Made by a program: the position numbers and the translations under genes. A stretch of 64,000 nt of DNA from Nitrospira sp. (GTDB taxonomy: Bacteria; Nitrospirota; Nitrospiria; Nitrospirales; Nitrospiraceae): contig JACOEL010000009.1 in NCBI GenBank assembly GCA_024998625.1, positions 62,001-126,000 on the forward strand, in the 5' to 3' direction. This document shows, piece by piece, positions 17,369 to 26,268 of the stretch. The notes beneath the pieces are model-generated. The model searched no databases, was not told the DNA's origin, and worked only from the letters and a program-made list of their open reading frames with translations. Positions within the stretch are counted from its first letter, which is position 1. Every line of letters starts with the position of its first letter.

Positions 17369-20300
17369 TTATTGGCCGAGATACCAGTACTGAAGGAAGG
17401 CGAGTAAAGCGACCAGCGTCGCTTGCACCATCGGCTGCTGATAGAAGGGGACGAACGCCCCCTGTTGCACGCCGTCGATGTCGCTGATGACTCGGCGGAG
17501 CGCTTCATCCCGTGCGCGCTGATCGGTGGTACCTACCTGGGCCGACGAAACGAGATCATCAAGTTGTTGCTGCAGGGGTTCGAGAATACGCCGTTTGGCC
17601 CCGACCGCCGCCAGATATAACATGGTCGCACTTGCGATGGCCACAAGGCTATTCACCGTCAGGGCCAGGATCAGTACGGGCGGGAAATCCCAATTGTCGA
17701 AATAGTGGCTTCGAGCGGCGATAAGCAGGAAGAGGATCACGAAGGGATGGAGAATCCGTCTATTTACCACCTTGCTGCGCTCGACTAAAAGGCGGATCTT
17801 CCAGATTGGAGGCTTGTTCGTGACGGCCGCCGGCAGCTCTTGAATCCATTTGGTGCAGAGGATCACCGCATCCAGCGAGGCCAGGTTTAAAACGAGGAAT
17901 GAAACGACGCTCATAGAGACGAATATCGCGTCAGCCGTGCAACTGAATGTGCCACGACAGGGCACGGAGAGACGAAACCCACCGTCGTTCATGACCAGTA
18001 CCAACGGCAGGAGAAGGAGGACATAGATCGTCAATCCAAGCGCAATTCGCCCCGCGCGCGGCAGCAACCCATGGGCGCGGCAGTAGCGCATCCAGATATT
18101 GCTCGCTTCCCCCGGACGGTCTTGCTTGGAGCCGTGAAACATCCAGTGCAGGTCACTCCCGAATCCCTTCAAGGTATTCCGCCAACCCTTGGCTCTCGGC
18201 CGATTGGCGAGTTCGGGGAAAAAGGACCGAGAGATTTCAACGATGTTGTGAACGGAATCGGCTCGGGCCTTTATGAGAAACAACAGGCAGAGGCAAATAG
18301 CGACAAATCGTAGGGCTTCCGTTGGCCAAATACTCACGCCGTCTGACCAGGAAAACGGTTCATCTTCCGCATAGGAAGGGAGATGCACGATCTGACACAC
18401 AAACCACAAGATCAGGATGATGGGAATAAGGATCCAGGCCGAGCGCGGGATCACTTCAAGGCGCCGCTTCGTCGGATCCAGTTCCTCTCGTGCCGTCATC
18501 CAATTCCAGAGGCGCCCATAACCCCAGAGCATCAGGAAGCCCAGGGTTAGTCCGACGATCCAGAGTAATCCGATTCTCTGCGGCAGTTTGAGGTGTACGT
18601 TATCGTCTTTCACATCGGTTCGCTTCGGATGGATGCTCTTCTGCTTTTCCGTCGTATCTTCCACACTCAAATCAACGGCTCCGTGACGCCCGATTTCGAA
18701 GAGGCGGGGCGGAATCTTTCCATCCGGGCCCTGTGGCGGAACCCACCCAATCGCTTGGAGCACGGCAAAGAACGCGGACGTTTGAAGCGAGCTGCGGAAT
18801 GGGGGGATGCTCTGTTGCAGTGAAGGGGCCAATTGGAGACCGAATTGGGAGGCCACGATGAGGTTGCGCGTCCACTTCTGCTCATCCTCGTGGAAGTATC
18901 GCGCATCAAGATCCGTTGCAAAGAACAGGACATTCGGAAACTGCTCACGGAGAGCCTGGAGAATCAGCAGCGCGTCATACGGGTCTCGGCCGAGAATCCC
19001 GATAGCCTTGACCTTTCCCTGTTGCTTCTCTTTTCCCTGTTCCTCCTCCTTAGTTTGGCACTCGGCTTTGATGCGGGTCACTAAACGGCGCACGTAATCG
19101 AGCTGCGCCTGGCCTTCCGGTCGTTCATAGGAATCCATGTCCCGGAATCGCCCCTTGCCATCGGCCTTGTCCCAATCCTTCGTTTTGTCGTCCTCTTTGG
19201 ACTTGGTTCGTTTGGCGTGATCCTCTGCAGTTTCGCCGTCCAAACCACTCAGGTAGCTGTATTGATCAATATTGAAATCCTGAGGCGATAGCTTAGAGCT
19301 AAGGATGTTGTCGAGCCCTACTTGTAAGTCGTTACATGGAATTTCCAGTACATCTTTCGAGTATTTGGTCACGTGCTGACAGGCCGCAGCGGTAAAGGTC
19401 GGCGGAAGAGCCCTGGCATAGAACGAGTCCCATTCCCCAATCAATACAATCCGGTCCTTTCCAATCCGAACCTTTCGCCGATCAAGTTCCATCAGGAGGG
19501 ATTCAAACAGAACGTCGTCGCTGGTGACGCGATAAGAAGAATCGAGACCACCCGCCGTAAGCAACCGCTCAAATTCCGACCGGCATTCATGGTAGGTATT
19601 GCAAGCTTTTCCCTGGACGTCTTTCAACCCAGAGGCCAGAAGAACAGGTGGGGCAGTTGCCCAGGGGGAATAGAGTCCCACGCGGCCATCTGCTGCACGC
19701 CACTTGTGCTGAGCCTGTGGGGTTCTTGACAGGCCTGAATCGATTTCCTCGAGCACGCTACGAAATTCCGATGAAGTGCGCGGTCCCAGGAGTTTCACCC
19801 GCAGGCTCTTGGTTTTTTCCCACTTAGATGGGTGAACCTTTTCCAGCAAGGCACCGAGACGAGCAAGGATCTTCTCGTCTGACTCCGGCGATTTCACCCA
19901 CAGGACCAATACCCGACTGATGGGATCGGCGTGCTTGCCGCAGGTAGTGATCTCGTTTCGGCTATACCATTCGTAGGGCGTATATTGACGAACCAGCTCA
20001 TCACTTTTTTCGGGAAACATCCACGTGAAGTAGGCCAGCCACTCACCCTTATCCGGCGCAAAACAGGCTACCTCCAGCGCGGCGCCTACTGCGTAGCGGT
20101 CCCGAATACGCACCTCGCTAGCCTCGACTGAGGATTCGCCCTGAGTCATGACAACAAGCGCCAGGGTTTGTTCCTCGGGCTCGTCAATTTCTTCGATCTT
20201 TTGGTATAGACTGCTCAGACCATCGATATTCGGCAGTTGAGGACCGACCGTACCAGTAGTTACAGCCACGTTTTTTCCCTCAATAGCCACTTGGACGGAG

Positions 20301-20524
20301 AGTTGCTTGCTCGTCTCTAGGACTCGTTCGACTGCTCCGAAGGGATCTTCCCAAAGCCTGGCTGGGACTTTCAGTTCTCCTGTCGCTTGGTGCGGTCCCG
20401 AGCCAGTGCCGGGCGGTCGTGAACTTTGTAGAGGGTTTTTGACGAACACCATGGCCGCCACTGCCAAGGCGAGGGTGACCGTCGTAGCTAAGGATAAAGT
20501 GGAATCGTCGCCCTTGAACGCCAT
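17369..20524 (-). CDS. large multi-pass membrane protein of unknown function
   Basis: A 1051-residue protein not assigned to a known family. It has one N-terminal transmembrane helix (about residues 10-30), a large extracytoplasmic region to about residue 650, and some eight C-terminal transmembrane helices (for example IGLLWIVGLTLGFLMLWGYG, AWILIPIILILWFVCQIV, ALGLTIYVLLLLPLVLVM). In the soluble part a segment near residues 505-560 (KAIGILGRDPYDALLILQAL, then FPNVLFFATDLDARYF) looks like half of a type I periplasmic-binding fold; it is preceded by a lysine/glutamate-rich low-complexity stretch. Several cysteines occur in the soluble region. The ATG at 20524 with AGGGA upstream is preferred to a TTG at 20530. 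It is monocistronic, with a somewhat lower GC content than its neighbours by eye. Function unknown. Confidence 0.8.
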   Translation of the reverse strand: MAFKGDDSTLSLATTVTLALAVAAMVFVKNPLQSSRPPGTGSGPHQATGELKVPARLWEDPFGAVERVLETSKQLSVQVAIEGKNVAVTTGTVGPQLPNIDGLSSLYQKIEEIDEPEEQTLALVVMTQGESSVEASEVRIRDRYAVGAALEVACFAPDKGEWLAYFTWMFPEKSDELVRQYTPYEWYSRNEITTCGKHADPISRVLVLWVKSPESDEKILARLGALLEKVHPSKWEKTKSLRVKLLGPRTSSEFRSVLEEIDSGLSRTPQAQHKWRAADGRVGLYSPWATAPPVLLASGLKDVQGKACNTYHECRSEFERLLTAGGLDSSYRVTSDDVLFESLLMELDRRKVRIGKDRIVLIGEWDSFYARALPPTFTAAACQHVTKYSKDVLEIPCNDLQVGLDNILSSKLSPQDFNIDQYSYLSGLDGETAEDHAKRTKSKEDDKTKDWDKADGKGRFRDMDSYERPEGQAQLDYVRRLVTRIKAECQTKEEEQGKEKQQGKVKAIGILGRDPYDALLILQALREQFPNVLFFATDLDARYFHEDEQKWTRNLIVASQFGLQLAPSLQQSIPPFRSSLQTSAFFAVLQAIGWVPPQGPDGKIPPRLFEIGRHGAVDLSVEDTTEKQKSIHPKRTDVKDDNVHLKLPQRIGLLWIVGLTLGFLMLWGYGRLWNWMTAREELDPTKRRLEVIPRSAWILIPIILILWFVCQIVHLPSYAEDEPFSWSDGVSIWPTEALRFVAICLCLLFLIKARADSVHNIVEISRSFFPELANRPRAKGWRNTLKGFGSDLHWMFHGSKQDRPGEASNIWMRYCRAHGLLPRAGRIALGLTIYVLLLLPLVLVMNDGGFRLSVPCRGTFSCTADAIFVSMSVVSFLVLNLASLDAVILCTKWIQELPAAVTNKPPIWKIRLLVERSKVVNRRILHPFVILFLLIAARSHYFDNWDFPPVLILALTVNSLVAIASATMLYLAAVGAKRRILEPLQQQLDDLVSSAQVGTTDQRARDEALRRVISDIDGVQQGAFVPFYQQPMVQATLVALLAFLQYWYLGQ

Positions 20525-20671
20525 GCGCAATCCCTGTCATCAGGCGTTGGGTTCGTTGGCATACCCCGTTACCACTAAGGTGATTCAGCATGGACTATGC
20601 CAGTTCCAGGATGGTCGTAGCCAAGCGAAAGCGACCGTATTTGACACAGCGAGGGGCTCTGTACGTAGGAC

Positions 20672-20693
20672 ACTGTATCGGCCTGGATACAGT
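20672..20693. promoter_or_regulatory. 22-bp inverted repeat, possible operator
   Basis: ACTGTATC and GATACAGT form a perfect 8-bp inverted repeat with a six-base spacer. It lies about 150 bp upstream of the large membrane protein gene on its promoter side. It could be an operator or an RNA hairpin; nothing further identifies it. Confidence 0.4.
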
Positions 20694-20886
20694 TGCGTAT
20701 CCAAATGGATAACGCGCATGAAGGAAATGAAAGGATTGGAAGCGGGAGGATGGCTAACCCGGATTATTCACGAATGTTTTCGCGAGTCGTTCGAAACCGA
20801 AGCCCGCCGGGTCTTCTCGCACGGCGCGATGACTAAAGAGCGCCAGGTCTGTGAGCGCCGGTGAGCCGGCCGGGCGGCCGAACGAG

Positions 20887-20902
20887 AAAAGCCCCGCCGG
20901 GC
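20887..20902 (-). terminator. possible terminator of selO
   Basis: On the minus strand a short GC hairpin (GCCCGGCGGGGC) is followed by TTTTC, about 45 bp after the selO stop codon. The stem is only four to five base pairs, so termination would be weak. Confidence 0.4.
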
Positions 20903-20945
20903 AAGAAAATCGGACGCCGGAGCAGGCATTCATGGATGGTCCGGC

Positions 20946-22421
20946 CTAGGACGAGCAGCTCACGCTGAGATGTTTGCCCCAATTCGGAGGTGCGGCCGCG
21001 TAGGAATTCATGCCAGGTTGTTCCGTGTACGGCTGTTGAAGCAGGGTCAATAACCGTTCGATCTCGGAATAATCCTTCTGCTGAGCCTTTTCGATGGCCC
21101 CTTGGGCGAGATAGTTGCGCAGGACGTATTTGGGATTCACCCGATCCATACGACTTCGCCGCTCCTCGTCGCGGCTCTGCTCGCTCTTCAACCGGTCGCG
21201 ATATTGAACGCCCCAGGCATCGAACCGTTCCGGATTGAGAAAATGCTCGCGCAGCCGTTCGTTCTTCGCGCCGGCGTCGGATGAAAACGTGCCTAATTCG
21301 CGCCAGAAGATCGTGTAATCGACTCGGCTGCCGACCATGAGCGATTTCAAGTCTTGCAGGAGGACGTCATCTTCCGCGCGGTCCTCTACCAACCCCATCT
21401 TGGCGCGCATGTGGTTGTGATAGTGCCGATCCACGCTGGTCTGGTAACCATCGAGCGCGGCTTTCAGCTCTTCCTTGGGCACGAACGGCAGCAGGGTTTG
21501 CGCCAGGCAGCTCAGATTCCAGAGCCCGATGTACGGCTGCTGGTTGAAGGCATAACGCCCGTTATAGTCCGAGTGGTTACAGATAAAACCGGGGTCGTAG
21601 TCGTCCATAAATCCATAGGGTCCATAGTCCAGCGTCAGGCCGAAAATCGACATGTTGTCGGTATTCAACACGCCATGCGACCAGCCGACCGCTTGCCAAT
21701 GCGCAATCAGTTTCGCCGTGCGCTCGACCACCTCGGCAAAGAAACGGGCATATTTGTCGGTGGCCCGCGCGAGTTCCGGGAAATGCATCTCGATGGTGTA
21801 ATCGGCCAGCCGCTGCAGATGCTCATGCTGCTTCCGGTAGTAGAAAATTTCGAACGTGCCGAAGCGCACATGCGACGGAGCCATCCGGACGATCGTCGCC
21901 CCGGTTTCGACCTGTTCCCGATAGACCTTGTCGTCGCTGCCGACCAGGCAGAGCGCGCGCGTCGTCGGAATGCCGAGTCCATGCATCGCTTCGCAGCAGA
22001 GATATTCACGGATGGCCGAACGCAGCACCGAACGCCCATCCCCGTCGCGCGAGAAGGGCGTCATGCCCGCGCCTTTGAGGTGCAGATCCCAGCGTTCTCC
22101 GCGCCCGTTCTTCACTTCCCCAAGCAGGATTGCCCGGCCGTCGCCGAGTTGCGGCACATAGACGCCGAACTGGTGGCCGGAGTAGAGCATGGCCAACGGC
22201 TCCATGCCGGGTATCAGCAGGCTCCCGCCGAACACCCCGGCGAACTCCGGGCGCATCGCCTCGGCCGCGTCGAGATCGAGCAACTCCATCGCGGCCCGGT
22301 TCGCGCTGATGAGAAACGGCGCGGCCGAAAACGGCGTCGGGTTCACCTTGGCGTAGAATACCTCCGGCAGACGCGCGTAGCTGTTATCGAACGTGAGGGT
22401 TTCAAGACTATGAGCTGTCAT
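20946..22421 (-). CDS. selO: SelO-family protein AMPylase (YdiU, UPF0061)
   Basis: A 491-residue member of the SelO/YdiU pseudokinase family, which transfers AMP from ATP to Ser/Thr/Tyr residues of proteins and is linked to redox homeostasis. The family hallmarks are present: KGAGMTPFSRDGDGRSVLRS and AIREYLCCEAMHGLGIPTTR (the inverted nucleotide-binding lobe), HGVLNTDNMSIFGLTLDYGP (catalytic and metal-binding residues) and the C-terminal SVSCSS, where eukaryotic homologues carry selenocysteine and most bacterial ones cysteine. Length matches the family. It lies 20 bp downstream of the DUF2294 gene on the same strand, so the two are probably cotranscribed. Confidence 0.93.
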   Translation of the reverse strand: MTAHSLETLTFDNSYARLPEVFYAKVNPTPFSAAPFLISANRAAMELLDLDAAEAMRPEFAGVFGGSLLIPGMEPLAMLYSGHQFGVYVPQLGDGRAILLGEVKNGRGERWDLHLKGAGMTPFSRDGDGRSVLRSAIREYLCCEAMHGLGIPTTRALCLVGSDDKVYREQVETGATIVRMAPSHVRFGTFEIFYYRKQHEHLQRLADYTIEMHFPELARATDKYARFFAEVVERTAKLIAHWQAVGWSHGVLNTDNMSIFGLTLDYGPYGFMDDYDPGFICNHSDYNGRYAFNQQPYIGLWNLSCLAQTLLPFVPKEELKAALDGYQTSVDRHYHNHMRAKMGLVEDRAEDDVLLQDLKSLMVGSRVDYTIFWRELGTFSSDAGAKNERLREHFLNPERFDAWGVQYRDRLKSEQSRDEERRSRMDRVNPKYVLRNYLAQGAIEKAQQKDYSEIERLLTLLQQPYTEQPGMNSYAAAPPNWGKHLSVSCSS

Positions 22422-22441
22422 CGCGCTTCGTAACCTTGAGG

Positions 22442-22810
22442 CTAGCGGAAGTTGGCTTCGATGTCGGATTCCAACGTGAAGACAAAAATGCGCTCCCCGA
22501 CCACGGTGTCGATGTCGGTAAACAACGCCGTCACTTTTGCACCGATCAAATCCGCCACCTGCTCACAGAGCCGTTCCCGACCCTGCGCGATGAGGTTCTG
22601 GCGAAGCCGTTTGACCATGTCGATGCCTTCGGCGGTTTTGGCCAGTTGCCGTTCGGCCGGCGTCAGCACCCCCTTCAACCGCACGACAAGCATGTCCCGC
22701 ACGATGAAGACCCGGACCTCGTCCGGGCCGCGGCCCAGAAACTCCTGTTCGAACTTGATGATGGCCGTCCGGACGGCAGCTTCCTTCTCTCCCTTGCTCG
22801 CCACAGACAA
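22442..22810 (-). CDS. DUF2294-family protein
   Basis: A 122-residue protein matching the DUF2294 family: an N-terminal helix with AAVRTAIIKFEQEFLGRGPD, a strand VRVFIVRDMLVVRLKGVLTP, a helical middle (DMVKRLRQNLIAQGRERL) and VADLIGAKVTALFTDIDTVV. The family is uncharacterised, widespread, and often small and cytoplasmic. The start is taken as TTG at 22810, which has GAAGG six bases upstream; another in-frame TTG lies at 22825 without a good site. It forms an operon with selO and is divergent from the DAB operon. Confidence 0.75.
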   Translation of the reverse strand: MSVASKGEKEAAVRTAIIKFEQEFLGRGPDEVRVFIVRDMLVVRLKGVLTPAERQLAKTAEGIDMVKRLRQNLIAQGRERLCEQVADLIGAKVTALFTDIDTVVGERIFVFTLESDIEANFR

Positions 22811-23010
22811 TGCGACCCTTCCCAATGGTTGATACCGTCAACACGCGGCCGATTATAGTCACCGCCATGTGCAGACTCCAACCCCCTTCAACCGCTGTCC
22901 GCAAACGGGCCGGCGCGGCGAGGAAAACGAGGTCTATCGGCCTTCCTACTGCGCCCTGCCGCGCCGACTTTTTACTTGCAATTGCAAAGGCGCGCCGCTA
23001 CATCTACCGT

Positions 23011-23190
23011 GGTTTTCCGGTGGTGCCGCCGAGAGGCCGTGAATCGAGCGTGGCCCGGACCCACCACAGGGATGTGATGAGACAGGCAGTAGGGTCTTGC
23101 CGGTGTTTCCCTTCAGGGAAAGGCCGGGGACAGTGCAGGCCAGTCGTTGGTTCCTTGTCTCAAGGACCGTCGGCTGGCCTTTTTCTTTAC
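23011..23190 (+). promoter_or_regulatory. structured 5' leader of the DAB operon, possible riboswitch or attenuator
   Basis: The leader contains a hairpin with a perfect TTTCCC/GGGAAA apical stem (23106-23121) sitting on an imperfect GC-rich stem, then a terminator hairpin. A terminator between promoter and first gene of an operon implies conditional read-through. The ligand, protein or other signal is unknown. Since the DAB system depends on an ion gradient, a cation-sensing class such as nhaA-I or DUF1646 is a candidate, but I could not match a consensus. Confidence 0.5.
23138..23188 (+). terminator. intrinsic terminator upstream of dabB
   Basis: GGCCAGTCG (23138-23146) pairs with CGGCTGGCC (23171-23179; one G-T pair) around an inner stem (GGTTCCTTG with CAAGGACC), and is followed at once by TTTTTCTTT (23180-23188). 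This is a complete rho-independent terminator 22 bp before the dabB start codon. Confidence 0.75.
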
Positions 23191-23210
23191 ATGAGTGCCA
23201 TGGGGTCGGC

Positions 23211-24905
23211 ATGTCGTTTCTAGCGCTCGTCCCGCTGTTGCCGTTCTTGACGGCCTTCATCGTGATGACCGGCGATCGTGCGGAACAGGACCAGAATGCC
23301 AGGGCCGGGTTACTCCCCGTTGCGGCGGCATTTCTCGGATCTCTCGTCGCCCTGTGGGTGGTGACCTCCGGGGATCCGATCACCATCCAGTTCTACGATA
23401 CCGCCTCCACCCCCAACCTTGCCTTCCCTATCGGGTTCTCTATCGACCGGCTCAGCGCGGTCATGATGGTTCTTATCACCGGCGTGACCATGCTGATCTA
23501 CCGCTACTCGATGGGCTACATGTATCAGGATCGCGGCTATCGCCGGTATCTCGGGATGCTCGGCATCACCACCTCGGTGCTCCTCTGCATGGTCTCCAGC
23601 GCCAATCTGGTGATGTTGTTTGTCTTCTGGCAGATTCTCTCCTGGCTGCTGTTTCTGCTCGCGCACAATCACGGGCATGCCGCCACACTGTCCGGCGCGG
23701 CGAACACGTTTACGATGTTGCGGCTCAGTGATGCGGCGTTTCTGGCCGGTATCGTCCTGGCTTATTCGCTCTACGGCACGTTCGAGTTTCAGGCCTTGTT
23801 CGCCCGCGCCGCAGACACGCCCGTCACCCTGTCCATCTGGCCGGAGCTCGGCTGGGAGATGAACGGCGCGACGGCGGTGACCCTGCTGATTTTCGTCGGC
23901 GCCATGGGCAAGTCGGCACAATTCCCTATCCATACCTGGCTGCCACGCTCGCTCTATGCGCCGACGCCGATCCACGCGCTTCTGCACGCCGGCATCATCA
24001 ACGCCGGAGGATTCCTGTTGAACCGTCTGGCCCCGCTCTACGGTCTGAGCCCCACCACCCTGCATGTGGTGTTCGTGATCGGCATGCTCACGGCGATTCT
24101 GGGCGCCACCATGATGTTGACGCAGAACGACATCAAGAAGACGCTCGGCTTTTCGACGATCGGCCAGATGGGCTACATGATTATGGAATGCGGGCTGGGT
24201 GCGTTTTCCCTCGCCGTGTTCCATCTGATCGCCCACGGTCTGTTCAAGGGCACGGTGTTCCTGAATTGCGGCAATGTGATCCATAAGGCCCGCCAGGAAC
24301 CTTCGTTTCCGCCGATCGACCGTGAGGCGGAGGAAAGCGAATTCTCCAATCTGACCTGGTCCACCGGATTCCTGACGACGCTGCTCTTGCCGCTCGTGAT
24401 CCTGCTCGTCACACATGGTGTCTTGCGAATTCCACTGATCGACTCACAAGGCACGGTGATTTTCCTGTTCTTCATCTGGGTCACTTCCTCGCAGGCGATT
24501 CTCTCCCTGACACGTATTCGCGCCGTGGCCTCCTGGAAGGTTTCCGCCGCCATGCTGGTCACGCTCATCATCGTGGTCTTCACGTACCTCTTTGCGGTGG
24601 AGAGTTTTACGCATTTTCTGTATCCGAATCCTGAAGAGGTGGCGTCGTATTTCAAGGCCGCTGCGCTGCCGGGCCGGCTCTTCGACAGTCTGGTGGTCGG
24701 CACAACGGTGCTGACGATTCTCAGCTGGGTCTATCTCTATGCGCATGCGCATGGGCGCACGGTCACCATTCCCGGATGGGTCGACGTGTTCCTCGTCCGC
24801 CTCTATGTCCTGTTCATGAACCGCCTCTACCTGGATCAGCTGTATCTCAAATTCGGCCGAATCGTGACGCTCGTCGCCCATCACCTGGAAAAGCGGTTGT
24901 CGTGA
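23211..24905 (+). CDS. dabB: DabB: NuoL-like membrane subunit of the DAB inorganic-carbon transporter
   Basis: A 564-residue, multi-spanning protein of the NuoL/MrpA family. Conserved elements of the ion-translocating core are visible: GAMGKSAQFPIHTWLPRSLY with the key lysine, HALLHAGIINAGGFLLNRL, and the discontinuous-helix region KKTLGFSTIGQMGYMI with a following HLIAHGLFKG. In DAB systems (Halothiobacillus, Bacillus anthracis, Vibrio cholerae) this subunit couples cation flow to vectorial hydration of CO2 by DabA. The start MSFLALVPLLPF at 23211 is chosen because upstream in-frame starts fall inside the terminator hairpin. It is the first gene of a four-gene operon. Confidence 0.9.
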   Translation: MSFLALVPLLPFLTAFIVMTGDRAEQDQNARAGLLPVAAAFLGSLVALWVVTSGDPITIQFYDTASTPNLAFPIGFSIDRLSAVMMVLITGVTMLIYRYSMGYMYQDRGYRRYLGMLGITTSVLLCMVSSANLVMLFVFWQILSWLLFLLAHNHGHAATLSGAANTFTMLRLSDAAFLAGIVLAYSLYGTFEFQALFARAADTPVTLSIWPELGWEMNGATAVTLLIFVGAMGKSAQFPIHTWLPRSLYAPTPIHALLHAGIINAGGFLLNRLAPLYGLSPTTLHVVFVIGMLTAILGATMMLTQNDIKKTLGFSTIGQMGYMIMECGLGAFSLAVFHLIAHGLFKGTVFLNCGNVIHKARQEPSFPPIDREAEESEFSNLTWSTGFLTTLLLPLVILLVTHGVLRIPLIDSQGTVIFLFFIWVTSSQAILSLTRIRAVASWKVSAAMLVTLIIVVFTYLFAVESFTHFLYPNPEEVASYFKAAALPGRLFDSLVVGTTVLTILSWVYLYAHAHGRTVTIPGWVDVFLVRLYVLFMNRLYLDQLYLKFGRIVTLVAHHLEKRLS

Positions 24906-24960
24906 CCATTCAACGCAGCCACGTGAACAACGGCGCGGCCCAGGTTGTCGGAGGCCGGTG

Positions 24961-26268
24961 ATGATCCAGACCCGGATGACACCGTGGCTGCTCATGGCCG
25001 TTCCCTTCCTCGGCGCGGCGCTCAGCCTGCTCCTCCGCGCGTCGCTCCAGCGGATGAAGACCTCAGCCCTCCTGACGACCGTCGCCAGTATGCTCGTCGT
25101 CATCGGAACGCCCTGGGCGCTGGGCGACACGCTGGCCGGTGTGCCGTTTCTCTGCCTGCTCCCGCTGACGGCGTTTCTTTCGCTCCTCGGCCAACCGTTG
25201 CACCGGGACAATACTTCGGCCTGGACGACCACGCTGGTGCTGCTGGGACTGGGACTGGGCATCCTCACCACTCAAGCGCCGGCGCACGACGTCATGCTCC
25301 TGATACTGCCCGGCTTACTCTGCATCCTGCTCTATCGGTATCAATCCGGCGCCACGCCGGAGACCTGGCGAGGACTGTCGGCCTATGGACTGAGCATGGT
25401 GTCGGCCGCGCTGGCCCTGCTGCTCCCGACACCGGCCTCGACGGTGGCGCTATTGGTCACCTGTGCCACGCTGCTGCCGCTCCTGCCCGTGCACAGCGGG
25501 TTCATTGCGACCTTGACCGGATTACCGGGCAATCTCCCCGCGTTTCTCGCCTTGCTGCTGCCGACAGTCGGGTTCCATACCCTGCTGACGTTGCTCCCGA
25601 ACCTGACCGTCGCCACACTCCACACCGTCTCGATTCTGGCGTTGGCGGGTGCCCTGTACGGTTCCCTGCGGGCACTGATTCAGGCGCGCCCGCTGCCCCG
25701 GCTTGCCTACGCCGCCCTCGCGTTTCTCGGCCTGCTCTGGTGGTATATCGCCGACACCGGCACCGCCCCCATGCAAGCGACGGTCTATCTCAGCGCCGTG
25801 GGCCTCGCGGCCAGCGGACTGCTCCTGGCCTGGTATGCCATCCGGGCCCGGTATGGCGATATCGATCTCCGCGCACTCGGCGGGCTCGCCTATCCCATGC
25901 CGCGCTTCAGTACCCTGTTGGCGCTCCTGGCGCTTGCCGCGTTGGGCATGCCGCCCTTCGGTGTGTTTTCCGGATTCCTGGGCATGCTGCTGATGCCCAC
26001 CTTTGCACCCTCCGAACCGTTTGCCGTCGTCATGATCGTCTGGTTCACAGCTTCCTGGTATTACACCGATCTCGTGCAACAACTCATCTTCGGCCGGCAA
26101 CGCGTGGATATACGATACGACGACTTACGCCGGACGGAGTTCGCCTCATTGGTGTTGCTGCTGTTGTTGCTGCTCGCCCTCGGGACGGCTCCCTCGCGCT
26201 TCTTCCACTCATACATACCGACACCTCCGGCCACTGTCGCCATGCAGGAGGGCACATGGATCCGGTGA
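24961..26268 (+). CDS. second NuoM/NuoN-like membrane subunit of the DAB operon
   Basis: A 435-residue, very hydrophobic protein with about 12 transmembrane helices, most similar in style to the NuoM/NuoN/MrpD antiporter-like family (for example AALGMPPFGVFSGFLGMLLM, a motif common in NuoN). It appears to lack the clear lysine-containing TM motifs seen in the preceding DabB. The ATG at 24961 has GGAGG six bases upstream; a GTG just before it is less likely. Its end overlaps the dabA start by 13 bp. Characterised two-gene DAB systems have no such subunit, so it may be an additional structural or ion-conducting component. Confidence 0.75.
   Translation: MIQTRMTPWLLMAVPFLGAALSLLLRASLQRMKTSALLTTVASMLVVIGTPWALGDTLAGVPFLCLLPLTAFLSLLGQPLHRDNTSAWTTTLVLLGLGLGILTTQAPAHDVMLLILPGLLCILLYRYQSGATPETWRGLSAYGLSMVSAALALLLPTPASTVALLVTCATLLPLLPVHSGFIATLTGLPGNLPAFLALLLPTVGFHTLLTLLPNLTVATLHTVSILALAGALYGSLRALIQARPLPRLAYAALAFLGLLWWYIADTGTAPMQATVYLSAVGLAASGLLLAWYAIRARYGDIDLRALGGLAYPMPRFSTLLALLALAALGMPPFGVFSGFLGMLLMPTFAPSEPFAVVMIVWFTASWYYTDLVQQLIFGRQRVDIRYDDLRRTEFASLVLLLLLLLALGTAPSRFFHSYIPTPPATVAMQEGTWIR

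Larger units (their letters stand above)
20525..20945. other. 421-bp intergenic region
   Basis: No convincing gene is seen on either strand; the plus-strand open frame through it has no ribosome site and no recognisable protein. It should hold the promoter of the large membrane protein gene. Visible features are a perfect 8-bp inverted repeat (20672-20693) and a small GC-rich hairpin at 20887-20902 next to the selO stop. Confidence 0.5.
22811..23210 (+). other. 400-bp intergenic region with the DAB operon leader
   Basis: No protein-coding gene is seen. The region separates the divergent DUF2294 and dabB-like genes and holds a candidate promoter (TTGCAA 22976-22981, TACATC 22999-23004, 17-bp spacer) followed by a roughly 180-nt untranslated leader with at least two hairpins, the second an intrinsic terminator. 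Confidence 0.6.

Noticed and set aside
20307-20864. 185-codon plus-strand frame upstream of the large membrane protein
   Set aside because: Half of it is antisense to the membrane protein, there is no ribosome site and the translation looks random.
24945-26255. Long plus-strand open frame continuous with dabA upstream of its start
   Set aside because: It overlaps the second membrane subunit in another frame, is rich in Arg/Pro/Ala as expected for a shadow of a GC-rich gene, and dabA has a good ribosome site at 26256.
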